Source: Oceanispirochaeta sp963676905
GTDB taxonomy: Bacteria > Spirochaetota > Spirochaetia > DSM-2461
Direction: 5' to 3'
Assembly: GCA_963676905.2 (NCBI GenBank)
Contig: CAXXVE010000001.1
Location: 868,001-932,000, forward strand
DNA: 64,000 nt
Shown: positions 9,249 through 18,160 of the stretch, in pieces
How positions within the stretch are numbered: the stretch's first letter is position 1
Layout: every line of letters begins with the position of its first letter
Notes under the pieces: generated by a model
What the model saw: the letters and a program-made list of their open reading frames with translations, nothing else
Told to the model about the DNA's origin: nothing
Databases searched by the model: none
Position numbers and translations under genes: made by a program

Positions 9249-10296
9249 AGCGGACTTTGTCCTGAATGTAGCTCAGATTTTCACTGTTTAGTGTAATCCG
9301 GGTCAGGGACGATCCCGGGAGGGGTAATTTCCCGTATCCGTAAAAATTACTGTACTGCCTCTGTTTGTCAGAGTCATACCAGTAGACAAGGGATATATTC
9401 CTGTCATCCACTTCAATGGCTGTGAAACCTCTTTTTCCGATTGTGCATCCCGAGTTGAAAAGGCATGGAATGAGTCCGTCGCTGCTGTAAATTTCAGAAA
9501 TCTGGGGCTCAGTGCTGTTTCTGAGAAGCTTGAGATCATGCTGCAGCAGTTTGATCTCCCTTTCCACTCTCTTCTGTTCCAGCTCGCTCTTTTCCCTGTA
9601 ACTTCGTATAAGAGAATCCAGTCTGTACTTAAGAGAGTCCGACTTGGAGAGAGATTCAAAGAGAGGTCTGTGGGTATGGCCTATGATGGAAATCAGCCCG
9701 GACTGGCAGGAGGCCTGGTAGGCCTGAATTTCTGTCTTAAGTTTTTTCCGGCTGGCCGGGGACTTGCTGTAGTTCATGATGCCAAGAGGATAGGCAATAT
9801 ACTTCAGGACATAGCGGCAGAGCTTTTCATAGCGCATCAGAAAGTTTGAGAACTGATGTCCGTGATAAACAAGAAGGGATCCCCTGTCATTACAGATCTC
9901 CATGGATTCATGAACCGGATAGGGATAGTCCTCCGGCGGATCCGCCAGAAGGAGATCATGGTTCCCGAAAAGTTTGGTCATCCTGTTCTCACTGTGAAAA
10001 GAGTCAAAAATACTGTACAGGCTGCTCCAGCTCTCCTGTATCCGGAGCAATTGGAATTTCTGAAGCTCTTCGATATCTCCATTGAGTACAAGATGGTAGC
10101 CCTGCCTGTAGTAGTGATTCCATAGAACCTCACTGACTGTATTGCCGTTTTTGCGGAAATCATCCCGGCTGCCGCCGTTTCCCATATGGAGATCACTTAA
10201 AATCACAAAACGCTGTCCCCGCATAGAGACCTTTATGCTCTTATTTCTGATGCTCCTGAGAGTTGTACTGGAGGAATGAAACTGATTCATCAACAT
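9181..10296 (-). CDS. Calcineurin-like metallophosphoesterase
   Basis: A 371-residue protein with the five metal-binding blocks of the family: SDLHMGNGG near residue 35, LNGDIEEL, FGNHDLL, YHGHQFS, and IGHTHRP. These bind a two-metal centre that hydrolyses phosphomono- or diesters. The about 150 residues after the last motif are unusual for small members and include a charged helical stretch (LEQKRVEREIKLLQHDLKLL). There is no signal peptide. The substrate is unknown; UDP-2,3-diacylglucosamine hydrolase (LpxH) relatives share this size class, but I see nothing specific. The 3' end overlaps uvrC. Confidence 0.8.
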   Translation of the reverse strand: MLMNQFHSSSTTLRSIRNKSIKVSMRGQRFVILSDLHMGNGGSRDDFRKNGNTVSEVLWNHYYRQGYHLVLNGDIEELQKFQLLRIQESWSSLYSIFDSFHSENRMTKLFGNHDLLLADPPEDYPYPVHESMEICNDRGSLLVYHGHQFSNFLMRYEKLCRYVLKYIAYPLGIMNYSKSPASRKKLKTEIQAYQASCQSGLISIIGHTHRPLFESLSKSDSLKYRLDSLIRSYREKSELEQKRVEREIKLLQHDLKLLRNSTEPQISEIYSSDGLIPCLFNSGCTIGKRGFTAIEVDDRNISLVYWYDSDKQRQYSNFYGYGKLPLPGSSLTRITLNSENLSYIQDKVRFMAPQPSPFVTDTPVSFQLLQG

Positions 10297-10401
10297 GGAT
10301 TATGTTCCTGAAAGACTAAAATACTGTATGATTTTCATTAAAATTGTGTTCAGTGTGATTTCACTATATAGGACGCTCCCTTTCTGATAGAATGGGCCAA
10401 T

Positions 10402-12171
10402 ATGAAAGTCATTCTGGCAACTATACATCTGGAGGAGTCCACACGGGCTGTTCCTCTGGCTGCGGCCTGTCTCAAAGCGGCGTCCCGGCATGAAATTGAA
10501 CTCAGGGACTATACTCTCGAGAACGGGGCTGAAGAGATAGCCCGGGAGCTCCTTGCCGATGAGGGAGCAGGGTGTATCGGTTTTCCCGTTTATCTCTGGA
10601 ACAGGTCCCTTGTCCTGGAGACTATAAAGCTTTTAAGGGAAGCCCGTCCGGAGCTTCCTGTTATTGCCGGTGGTCCCGAAGTGACCGCTGCAGCGGACTC
10701 CTTCCTGAGGGAGAGCGGAATTACCGCTGCCATGGTGGGTGAAGGCGAGATCATTACGGATACCCTGCTTGATGCCCTTGAGGAGGGAGCGCCGGTGCCC
10801 TCCATTCCAGGCATTGTTACTGAAGGGAATTTTTCAATGCCTGTTTTCTGCCATGATATCAACGCCCTTCCCTCGCCCATATTGACTGGTGCTCTGGATA
10901 TGAGCCGGAACAGAGGACTCCTCTGGGAGCTCTCAAGGGGATGCCCTTTTGCCTGTGAATTCTGTTTTGAATCCAAGGGAAGCGGCAAGGTCCGCAGTTT
11001 TTCTCTGGAACGGGTCAGGGCTGAACTGGAGATGATCCGGGATGCCGGAATACAGCAGGTCTTTGTTCTGGACCCCACATTCAACGTAAATAAGAAGAGG
11101 GTTCTTACCATTCTTGAATGGATAGCCGAACTGACTCCCCATACCTACTACTACTTCGAAGTAAGGACTGAATTTCTCGATGAAGAAACCGCCCATGCCT
11201 TTGCCTCTGTGCCGTGTACGCTTCAGATCGGACTGCAAAGTGCCTCATCGGAGGTTCTTAAAAATATTAACAGACGATTTGACCCCGATGAATTCCGCTA
11301 TAAGACTGGACTTCTTGGAGAGGCGGGTGTCTCTTTTGGTGTGGATCTGATCTACGGCCTCCCCGGCGACAGCCTCAAGGGGTTCCGCAGCTCCATTGAT
11401 TATGCACTCTCCCTGGAACCGAATCATCTGGATCTCTTTCCGCTGGCTGTCCTTCCCGGTACGGCCCTGTATGACCGCAGGGAGGAGCTGGATATGGATG
11501 CGGATCCTTCGGATCCATATATAGTGAGGAGCACACCTGGATTTTCAGCAGATGATATGAAAAAGGCGGCTGTCCTCAGCAGTAACTGCGATATCCTGTA
11601 CAACCGGAACCGTGGAATAAGCTGGCTCAGCAGGGTCAGTTATGATCTCGATCAGACACCTGTCCAGCTTCTTGATCAGATGGACTCATCGGTGAGGGAG
11701 GATGACTTCAATCTTCTGTCGTTCCTCAGGCAGGCATATAAGGGCAGGGGACGAGAGGATCTCTTTCCTGTCATTGAAGATATGCTTAATTATCTGGATC
11801 TTCTGGAGGATATAGAACAGTGCGAGAGCAGTACATCCCCGGAAGGAGAAGTCCTTCTTTCGGATGAGTTGACTCTGCAACTGCATCCAAGCTGCCGGAT
11901 TGGAAACTTTCATCTTCATCCATCGGTGGTCACAGCCGGTTTTCCAGGGGCCTCTGAAGATCTTGTGACTGAGGCCGGGTCTTTCAGAACCCTGTTCTGG
12001 TTGAGAGACTATGAACTCTGTGTAGACCTCCTTAATGAAGAGGAGGAGCAGATTCTGATGAAACTCAGGGAGGGTGCCCGTCTGGGCGATCTGAAGAGGT
12101 CCTATCCTGATAATGATGAATTTCTGCTGAGCGGTATTCTGGAATCCTATATAGGAATCAGATCCCTTTAG
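10402..12171 (+). CDS. B12-binding-domain radical SAM protein
   Basis: A 589-residue protein with a Rossmann-like cobalamin-binding domain at residues about 1-130 (IGFPVYLWN, VIAGGPEVTA, MVGEGE). It lacks the DxHxxG base-off motif. A radical SAM domain starts near residue 175, with the 4Fe-4S cysteines C181, C185 and C188 in RGCPFACEFC. Later blocks (LQIGLQSAS, GVDLIYGLPGD, PLAVLPGTALYDRR) match the methylthiotransferase/Elp3-like family. The about 200-residue C-terminal region is probably the DUF4080-type extension seen in such proteins. The reaction is unknown. The stop overlaps the convergent phosphoesterase gene by 14 bp. Confidence 0.82.
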   Translation: MKVILATIHLEESTRAVPLAAACLKAASRHEIELRDYTLENGAEEIARELLADEGAGCIGFPVYLWNRSLVLETIKLLREARPELPVIAGGPEVTAAADSFLRESGITAAMVGEGEIITDTLLDALEEGAPVPSIPGIVTEGNFSMPVFCHDINALPSPILTGALDMSRNRGLLWELSRGCPFACEFCFESKGSGKVRSFSLERVRAELEMIRDAGIQQVFVLDPTFNVNKKRVLTILEWIAELTPHTYYYFEVRTEFLDEETAHAFASVPCTLQIGLQSASSEVLKNINRRFDPDEFRYKTGLLGEAGVSFGVDLIYGLPGDSLKGFRSSIDYALSLEPNHLDLFPLAVLPGTALYDRREELDMDADPSDPYIVRSTPGFSADDMKKAAVLSSNCDILYNRNRGISWLSRVSYDLDQTPVQLLDQMDSSVREDDFNLLSFLRQAYKGRGREDLFPVIEDMLNYLDLLEDIEQCESSTSPEGEVLLSDELTLQLHPSCRIGNFHLHPSVVTAGFPGASEDLVTEAGSFRTLFWLRDYELCVDLLNEEEEQILMKLREGARLGDLKRSYPDNDEFLLSGILESYIGIRSL

Positions 12172-12886
12172 CCAGGCGGTCGATGAGGAAATCGGAGAAA
12201 CCGGCGGTTCTCATCTTCTCCTGTGTTTTTCTGAAGTCATAGGGTGTTCTGTGGAATGTAAATTCCTTCTTTTTCATATCCAGTATTCCCCAGGCAGCTT
12301 CGGGGTCACCGTCCCGGGGCTGACCGATGCTGCCTGGATTAATAAGCACCTTTGATCTCTTGAAAGAAAGAACCTGACCGCTGCCTGCGCTTCCGCTGCT
12401 GAGGTTTCTGCGGCTCAGCTGATAGTATTCCTGAATATGGGAGTGTCCGAAGAGTATCCATTTTTTTGTGGCTGCCTTGAAATTCCGGAGGGCATCCGGT
12501 TCTCCGAGAATGTAGTCCCTTGTAGGATCCTCAACGGAGCCGTGGACAAGGAGAAAGCCCTTCCTCTCCTGAAAAACAGGAAGTTCCTTCATATGTTTCA
12601 GAAATTCTCCCGATACCAGTGAGTGGCTCATTATAAGGGCCTTTCTGGATTCATTGCTGAAGAATTTTCCAGGCATGCGGCCGCAGAGATAGAGGTCATG
12701 ATTTCCTGGAATAAAGAGGGTATTCTGCTTTTTCAGTGTTTGATAACAGGCTTCCGGTTCAGGACCGTATCCGGCAAGGTCTCCCAGAAACCATATTTCC
12801 TCCCAGTTTTCGGAACTTGAATTTTCCAGTACCGCATTCAGAGCTTCCAGGTTACCATGGATATCGGAGAGTACCAGAATCTTCAA
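12158..12886 (-). CDS. YfcE/MJ0936-type metallophosphoesterase
   Basis: A compact 242-residue calcineurin-like phosphoesterase. All blocks are present in order: LVLSDIHGNLEAL at the N-terminus, WFLGDLAGYGP, FIPGNHDLY, LLVHGSVED, FGHSHIQ, and LINPGSIGQPRDGDP near residue 190. The last block is typical of YfcE-like enzymes that hydrolyse phosphodiesters or dinucleotides with Mn. It is a different subfamily from the 371-residue enzyme at 9181-10296. Its substrate cannot be assigned. Confidence 0.87.
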   Translation of the reverse strand: MKILVLSDIHGNLEALNAVLENSSSENWEEIWFLGDLAGYGPEPEACYQTLKKQNTLFIPGNHDLYLCGRMPGKFFSNESRKALIMSHSLVSGEFLKHMKELPVFQERKGFLLVHGSVEDPTRDYILGEPDALRNFKAATKKWILFGHSHIQEYYQLSRRNLSSGSAGSGQVLSFKRSKVLINPGSIGQPRDGDPEAAWGILDMKKKEFTFHRTPYDFRKTQEKMRTAGFSDFLIDRLAKGI

Positions 12887-12947
12887 AGAAAAACCTCCAG
12901 AATAATTATAGTTTTATTGTTTGCCATTGATTATAGTATAGGATGTA

Positions 12948-13538
12948 ATGGAAAGAAACATTTTCAATAAAGCCATCGGGAACATAGGCGAGTACTTTGC
13001 CTCTGTCTGGACCCTGATGTCGGACACCACAATCTTCCTGTCCAACAACACTAAAATATTCCATCAGTATGAAGCTCAACTGAGGGAACTGAGGCACAGG
13101 CTGGAGAAGAACAGGACTGATACCGAAGTGATGCAGGAGGTCCGTCAGGAACTTGTGGTCATCCGGAAGGCTCTTCGGATGCAGGGATATAACCTGCGTC
13201 TCGGGTCCCTCGATCTCAGGCTCGAGGGATTTCGGAATGATGATGCCATCTCAGAGGGCTTCACGCGCTGCGTTCTGTTCCTGGCGGAGGATGGAGATGT
13301 TCTTTACATCAGCGGTATGGCAAATCATATTGAACTTGACAGTGCCCTTGAGAGCAGGATGGCTGCTACAGGATACAGATCCATCAGTTCAAAACACTAC
13401 CTCTGGTACAAGTGGGAAAACCGTGTTCTTATCCTCTCGGGAGCCGCTTCGGAAACCAAGGATGACTTTGAGGATTTCAAGGATTATGTTGCCGAGAACA
13501 AGGGCTTCCTTATCAGACGGCTCGCCAAACTTGGCTGA
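12948..13538 (+). CDS. Hypothetical protein with helical N-terminus
   Basis: I do not recognise this 196-residue protein. It has no signal peptide. Residues about 35-85 are charged and probably helical or coiled (ELRHRLEKNRTDTEVMQEV, then RQELVVIRKALRMQGYNLR). The second half is a mixed alpha/beta region with strands such as CVLFLAEDGDVLYISG and RVLILSGAASETKDD. Start and stop fit the neighbours: the GNAT gene begins 12 bp downstream on the same strand, so the two are probably one operon. Confidence 0.65.
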   Translation: MERNIFNKAIGNIGEYFASVWTLMSDTTIFLSNNTKIFHQYEAQLRELRHRLEKNRTDTEVMQEVRQELVVIRKALRMQGYNLRLGSLDLRLEGFRNDDAISEGFTRCVLFLAEDGDVLYISGMANHIELDSALESRMAATGYRSISSKHYLWYKWENRVLILSGAASETKDDFEDFKDYVAENKGFLIRRLAKLG

Positions 13539-13550
13539 CCTCTTCACAAT

Positions 13551-14048
13551 ATGGAAAAATCATTGCAGATAGAGTACAGAAGCGCAAAGCCCGGTGATAT
13601 TGAGGGAATGGTAGGTCTTCTTGAAATCCTTTTTTCAGTGGAAGAGGATTTCGAGTTCAATCCCGAGGTCCACAGAAGAGCCCTGGGCAGAATCATTGAG
13701 CTGCCAGGGGAGCGGAATCTGGTTCTTGTCGCCACTGACCCGGGCTCTGGCATTATTGCAGGGATGCTGACGGTGCAGACTGTCATTTCCACTGCGACAG
13801 GAGAGCTTTCCGGTTGGGTGGAAGATGTTGTTGTGCATCCCCGCTTTCAGGGGCAGGGCCTTGGAACAGAGCTTCTGGCCCGTGCCGAAGGTTGGGCCTC
13901 AAATGCAGGGGTCAACAGGCTTCAGCTTCTTGCGGACAGGAACAACGTCAGAGCTCTGGAGTTTTACAGCTCCCGGGGCTGGACAGCATCCAATATGGTA
14001 CACAGAAAAAAAATGATCCCCCCTGAAACAGGCGGGATCACATATTAA
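13551..14048 (+). CDS. GNAT family N-acetyltransferase
   Basis: A 165-residue GCN5-related acetyltransferase that would transfer acetyl from acetyl-CoA to an amine of unknown identity. The acetyl-CoA pyrophosphate-binding motif is VVHPRFQGQGLGTELLARAE around residues 94-113 (Q/RxxGxG type). It is followed by LLADRNNVRALEFYSSRGW, the usual motif B with the conserved Asn and Tyr. It lies 12 bp downstream of an orphan gene and probably forms an operon with it. Its last about 12 codons also encode a minus-strand terminator for the convergent gene. Confidence 0.88.
   Translation: MEKSLQIEYRSAKPGDIEGMVGLLEILFSVEEDFEFNPEVHRRALGRIIELPGERNLVLVATDPGSGIIAGMLTVQTVISTATGELSGWVEDVVVHPRFQGQGLGTELLARAEGWASNAGVNRLQLLADRNNVRALEFYSSRGWTASNMVHRKKMIPPETGGITY
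14005..14039 (-). terminator. Intrinsic terminator of the 14085-14873 gene, inside the GNAT coding end
   Basis: Read on the minus strand there is a hairpin of GATCCC-x-CCTG paired with CAGG-x-GGGATC (one C-C mismatch, AAA loop on the plus strand), followed by eight T's. It lies about 45 bases past the stop of the minus-strand secreted-protein gene and within the last codons of the convergent acetyltransferase gene. Confidence 0.75.
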
Positions 14049-14084
14049 ATTTCAATTTTAACTTTCAAATAATAGAAAAGGGGA

Positions 14085-14873
14085 TCAGTACTCGTTTATT
14101 GCATCCTGATAGCCCTGGCTGTAGGCTTCCCTGTAGGCATCTCTGAATCCATCACGGTAACCCTGTTCATAGCTTCCGTCTACAGAAGAATATCCATCGT
14201 CATAATCACTATTGTCATCATAATCGCCGTAATCGTCATAGCCGCTGTCACTCATATTTTCCTGTGTTAAGGTGAATGAGTCATTAGCCATAAAGTTGTA
14301 GTCCATCATCTCGTAGGTTGCACCGCTGTCTCCCTCTGCAAGGATATCGTAATCGGGGTACTCCTCATCAACAGGGATGGAGATGACAATGCTTGTTTCC
14401 GCTTCAAGGATTTCATCCCCAAGCAGGTCTTCACCCCAGTACATTGAATCACGGGAAGAAACATAGAGGTAGTAGATATCTTCTCCTGTACTATTTGTAA
14501 AAGTAATGTCTCTGTATACGGGGTTACGGCCGCCGAAGGGAAGGAAGTCCTCGGCTTTGATTGTAATTGTGTCGGTTTCATTCAGATTAATGGACTCGAT
14601 TCTGTAGGTCTTTTCCATTTCATCTTCAGCCATCAGATCATAGACGGGATTCGATTCATCATAAGTCATTTCAAATTCGAAGCTGCTTCCGGCATCAAAT
14701 ACATCGTCGCCCAGTCTGTCGTTGCCCCAGTCACGCTCATCGGCATGGGAGAGGTAGAGATAGTAAACTGTATCATCAAGTGTATTAACCACTGTAATGG
14801 TTTTTGTTGTTTCGGCGAAAAGGGCACCCGATAGAATAAGAAGCAGTAAGGGGAAAAATAAAAGTTTTTTCAT
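14085..14873 (-). CDS. Secreted protein with two tandem copies of an unrecognised domain
   Basis: A 262-residue exported protein. A signal peptide covers residues 1-20 (MKKLLFFPLLLLILSGALFA). Two homologous units follow, about residues 25-108 and 120-206. Each runs N-x-T-x-x-x-YYLY-x-S, then D-x-x-x-W-G-x-D-x-L-G-D, then a run ending P-x-YD-x-x-AE. The C-terminus is a low-complexity Asp/Tyr/Gly stretch followed by a YxxGYxDGFRDAYREAYxxGYxDA helix-like repeat. I know no named function. The internal duplication and acidic character suggest a periplasmic or surface-binding protein. Its terminator lies inside the neighbouring GNAT gene. Confidence 0.72.
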   Translation of the reverse strand: MKKLLFFPLLLLILSGALFAETTKTITVVNTLDDTVYYLYLSHADERDWGNDRLGDDVFDAGSSFEFEMTYDESNPVYDLMAEDEMEKTYRIESINLNETDTITIKAEDFLPFGGRNPVYRDITFTNSTGEDIYYLYVSSRDSMYWGEDLLGDEILEAETSIVISIPVDEEYPDYDILAEGDSGATYEMMDYNFMANDSFTLTQENMSDSGYDDYGDYDDNSDYDDGYSSVDGSYEQGYRDGFRDAYREAYSQGYQDAINEY

Positions 14874-14984
14874 TAGATTACCTTTGTTTATGTCGATTAC
14901 GGGGCTACAATTCCGTTATGGAAGCTTCGGTTTTCGGGAACAGATGTTTCCGGTTCCTCAAGTGCCCCGTTGAGGATGAGTATA

Positions 14985-17726
14985 ATGCCAATAAATAGAA
15001 AAATCCAAGTCTCTCTGCTTCTTCTGTTTCTTTGTACCCGTCTTGCCGCCCAGTATGTTCCGCATGAGGAGTGGAAGAGAGTAGAAACAGAGCATTTTAT
15101 TCTGATTTTTCCTGAAAAAATTACCGAAAAGGCTCTGGAACTGGCACCCCGTGTGGAGGCTGTATACAGGCTGGAGCAGCAGGACTTTTCCGGCGGGATG
15201 GAGTCCAAATGGCCCCTGATTCTTACTACTTCGGGCATGATAAGCAACGGATATGTCTCTCTGGCTCCCGCTAAATCGGTCTGGTTCGGAATGCCCGCCT
15301 CCGAGGGGCTGTCATGCCTTGAATGGTACGATCTCCTCAACCTTCATGAAACAAGGCATATGGTTCAGATGGACAGTCTGAACCGTAACTTTATCCGTTT
15401 TCTCTACATCCTCGGCGGAGAGCTGGGCCAGGCTGGGGGAATCTATCTCTCGGTACCCCGCTGGTTTCTTGAGGGAGACGCGGTCCATGCGGAAACGGTC
15501 TACTCCGAATCAGGCCGCGGCCGAGATCCCCTCTTCTACTCTCAGATGAAGGTCATGACCCTGGAGGGAGGGCGTTCCTACCAGCAGTATGTCAACGGAT
15601 CCTACAGAGAGTACTACCCCAATATGTATGTCTACGGATATTTTCTCAGTTCCTGGATACGCCAGGAGTACGGTGATGGAAGCTGGGACAGGATACTCAA
15701 TTCCGCCGCATCTCTACCCCTGCCGGCCCTCGGAATCTATCTTGGGGCAAAGAAGGTCACCGGCAAATCCTGGGGCAGACTGTTTCAGGAGATGCAGGAG
15801 TCGCTGATACTGCGCTGGGAGGAAGAGGCCGCAGGGATGGATCTCAGTGAGGATACTCCCCTTCTTGATATCCTCCCCGATGTGTATACCCGGTATGAGG
15901 TCCTGGCCGAGGATGGTGAGGGAGTCGTAGCCCGGAAGCGGTCCATTGTGGAACCTGCCTCTCTGGTCAGGCTGCAAAACGGCGGTGAACAGCGGATCGC
16001 ACGGGTTCCTTCGGGGGGCGATATTACGGCGGCAGGGGGTAAAACAGTCTGGACCTGGACCCGTCCCTCACTTTTGTATGAAGACAGAAGCTGGTCAGAT
16101 CTGGTCCTGATGGAAGAGGGAAGAAAAAGTTATATATCCAAGGGAGAGAGATACTACGATCCCGCCCTTTCTTCCGGGGGGGACAGGCTTGCTGTGATGG
16201 AGTGGAGCGAAAGCCTTGAGGGCAGTTTGAAAATTCTTGATCCCCGGACAGGTGAAACAATAGACTCTTGGAAAATTTCGGAACCGGGCTTCCCCTCCTC
16301 ACCGGCATGGTCTGTTGATGAAAATACAGTCTTCTTTGTACTGCAGAACCGGGAGGGCAGGAGCATATATGCAATGGACCTTTCAGATGGAGAGATCCGA
16401 ATAGTCCGGGGGGCCGGCCGTGAGAACATCAAAGGGCTTCAGGTCTGGGGGAAGTATCTTATCTACGCTGCAAACCCGGAAGGGTTTGAAAACATCATAG
16501 CTTTTGATCCCGTCTCCGGGCAGGAACTCAGGATCACATCGAGGGCTTATGCAGCAGAGCATCCCCGGGTCATAGGGGATACTTTATACTATTCAGACAC
16601 AAGAAACAGCCATGGGAGTATTCCAGTCAGTGTCGGTCTTGATCCTTCAGAATGGATTCCCCTAGATGCTTCTAAAACGGTTGTCCCCCCCTTTCCGTCA
16701 CATGGAATATGGTCTGTCCATGATCTTCCGGCAGTAGAGAACTCCGAGGAGCCTGAAGTTGAGAGTTATTCCCCTGCCGCCGGTGCATTGAATATCCACA
16801 GCTGGGGAATTGCACCAAATCTGGAGACCATGACGGGGCTGAGATTGCAGGTTCAATCCACCAATATTATGAACACCCTCAATATGGCGGCAGGGGGAGA
16901 GTACGATTTTAATGAGAGGACCTGGGGTGCCTTTCTGGATCTGGACTGGAAAAAATTCTATCCCTGGATCAGTATCAGGAACTCCGCAGACTACCGAAAT
17001 ATTGGCGGGGTAGAGATGATGGATCTGTCCAACAGGATTGTGCTTTCATTCCCTCTGAATCTGAGCAGGGATCTCTGGCAGAATTCACTGGTCCCGTCGG
17101 CAGGCACGGGCCTCCGGTCCTTTATTCCTGTAAAGGGAGAGACCCCTGAGTTTTATATCCCTCTGAATGCACAGATTACAGCCTCGTCACTCCTGCCTGG
17201 AAGTGCCCGGGCCATTGTACCCCGGTGGGGGATATATCAGAGGGCCGGGGGAAGCGTTTATCCTGCTGAACCCGATGAGCTTTACCGCTTCTATTCTCAT
17301 ACAAAGATATATACGCCTGGATTTTTCAGAAACACTGGAATCACTCTGGGCCTTGCACTAGAGGAGCAGAGCGGCCGCTATTCACTCTCCTTTCCCTTTG
17401 CAAGGGGTTATAGCTCTTCGGTGGATTACAGAACACTCATGGCATCTGCGGACTATGACTTCCCCATGGCATATCCTGACTATGGTGCCGGTTCCTTTCT
17501 CTATATAAAGCGGATCAGGGGAAATCTTTTCTATGATTATCTGATTCAGGGAGACCTTCCCCGGGACGGGGAACAGTACCAGTCCGCGGGAGCCGCCCTG
17601 ATTCTGGATATGACGGCAGCCAATATGGAGTATGCAGAATTTAATCTAGCCTTCCGTTTCTGCTGGCTTGTTGAAAAAAAAAGACTGGCCTTTCAGCTGG
17701 TCTTTATGAATGCTCCCCTCTGGTAG
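14985..17726 (+). CDS. Secreted gluzincin-like metallopeptidase domain with beta-propeller and C-terminal barrel-like region
   Basis: A 913-residue exported protein. A signal peptide ends near LAAQ (residue about 23); I chose the ATG at 14985 because a GAGGA ribosome binding site lies 9 bases upstream. Residues 30-260 resemble the peptidase MA domain: zinc motif H121-E-T-R-H125 and a WFLEGDA block supplying E163 as the likely third ligand. Residues about 290-560 look like a WD40/TolB-type beta-propeller (for example LKILDPRTGETIDSWK, SIYAMDLSDGEIRIV). The remainder is rich in alternating beta strands and aromatic residues, as in outer-membrane barrels. It is probably surface- or outer-membrane-associated. 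Whether the peptidase is active is not shown. Confidence 0.72.
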   Translation: MPINRKIQVSLLLLFLCTRLAAQYVPHEEWKRVETEHFILIFPEKITEKALELAPRVEAVYRLEQQDFSGGMESKWPLILTTSGMISNGYVSLAPAKSVWFGMPASEGLSCLEWYDLLNLHETRHMVQMDSLNRNFIRFLYILGGELGQAGGIYLSVPRWFLEGDAVHAETVYSESGRGRDPLFYSQMKVMTLEGGRSYQQYVNGSYREYYPNMYVYGYFLSSWIRQEYGDGSWDRILNSAASLPLPALGIYLGAKKVTGKSWGRLFQEMQESLILRWEEEAAGMDLSEDTPLLDILPDVYTRYEVLAEDGEGVVARKRSIVEPASLVRLQNGGEQRIARVPSGGDITAAGGKTVWTWTRPSLLYEDRSWSDLVLMEEGRKSYISKGERYYDPALSSGGDRLAVMEWSESLEGSLKILDPRTGETIDSWKISEPGFPSSPAWSVDENTVFFVLQNREGRSIYAMDLSDGEIRIVRGAGRENIKGLQVWGKYLIYAANPEGFENIIAFDPVSGQELRITSRAYAAEHPRVIGDTLYYSDTRNSHGSIPVSVGLDPSEWIPLDASKTVVPPFPSHGIWSVHDLPAVENSEEPEVESYSPAAGALNIHSWGIAPNLETMTGLRLQVQSTNIMNTLNMAAGGEYDFNERTWGAFLDLDWKKFYPWISIRNSADYRNIGGVEMMDLSNRIVLSFPLNLSRDLWQNSLVPSAGTGLRSFIPVKGETPEFYIPLNAQITASSLLPGSARAIVPRWGIYQRAGGSVYPAEPDELYRFYSHTKIYTPGFFRNTGITLGLALEEQSGRYSLSFPFARGYSSSVDYRTLMASADYDFPMAYPDYGAGSFLYIKRIRGNLFYDYLIQGDLPRDGEQYQSAGAALILDMTAANMEYAEFNLAFRFCWLVEKKRLAFQLVFMNAPLW

Positions 17727-17730
17727 GGGG

Positions 17731-18147
17731 TTAGAGAGTAAAATCCTTAAGATAATCCCTTATTTCGTCTCTGACTCTTCTGTAGGGCTCCAGTTTCTTT
17801 TCAGAATCTTCGATATCCTGTGCCAAACGGGGAGGATCATCAAATCCGTGGTGGATTTTATTGGATCTTCCAAGCCATACAGGGCAGTTTTCATCGGCAT
17901 GTCCGCAGACAGTGATGACAACATCAAAATCAATGTCCCTGTACTCCGAGGCCAGAGTACTCTTGTGTCCGCTGATATCCACACCGGCCTCAGCCATAAC
18001 TTTCACGGCATTGGGGTTCAGTCCATGGGTCTCTATTCCGGCGGAGTAGACATTATACTCATCTCCGTGGAGTTTTCTCATCCAGCCTTCGGCCATCTGG
18101 CTGCGGCATGAATTTCCTGTACAGAGGAAAAGAATGTTCTTTTTCAT
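17731..18147 (-). CDS. arsC: Arsenate reductase, thioredoxin-coupled (ArsC, LMW-PTP fold)
   Basis: Reduces arsenate to arsenite using a cysteine relay re-reduced by thioredoxin. The 138-residue protein has the P-loop C9-T-G-N-S-C14-R-S and the two further redox cysteines C81 and C88 in VCGHADENC, spaced as in the S. aureus/B. subtilis enzyme. A plain tyrosine phosphatase would lack the last two cysteines. No arsenite pump or ArsR is adjacent. A GntR-UTRA regulator lies 13 bp upstream on the same strand, so the two may be co-transcribed. Confidence 0.9.
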   Translation of the reverse strand: MKKNILFLCTGNSCRSQMAEGWMRKLHGDEYNVYSAGIETHGLNPNAVKVMAEAGVDISGHKSTLASEYRDIDFDVVITVCGHADENCPVWLGRSNKIHHGFDDPPRLAQDIEDSEKKLEPYRRVRDEIRDYLKDFTL

Positions 18148-18160
18148 ATATCTTCCATAT

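Noticed and set aside
15714..15977. Minus-strand frame within the peptidase-propeller gene
   Set aside because: Codon-shadow frame; the plus-strand gene has clear domains across it.
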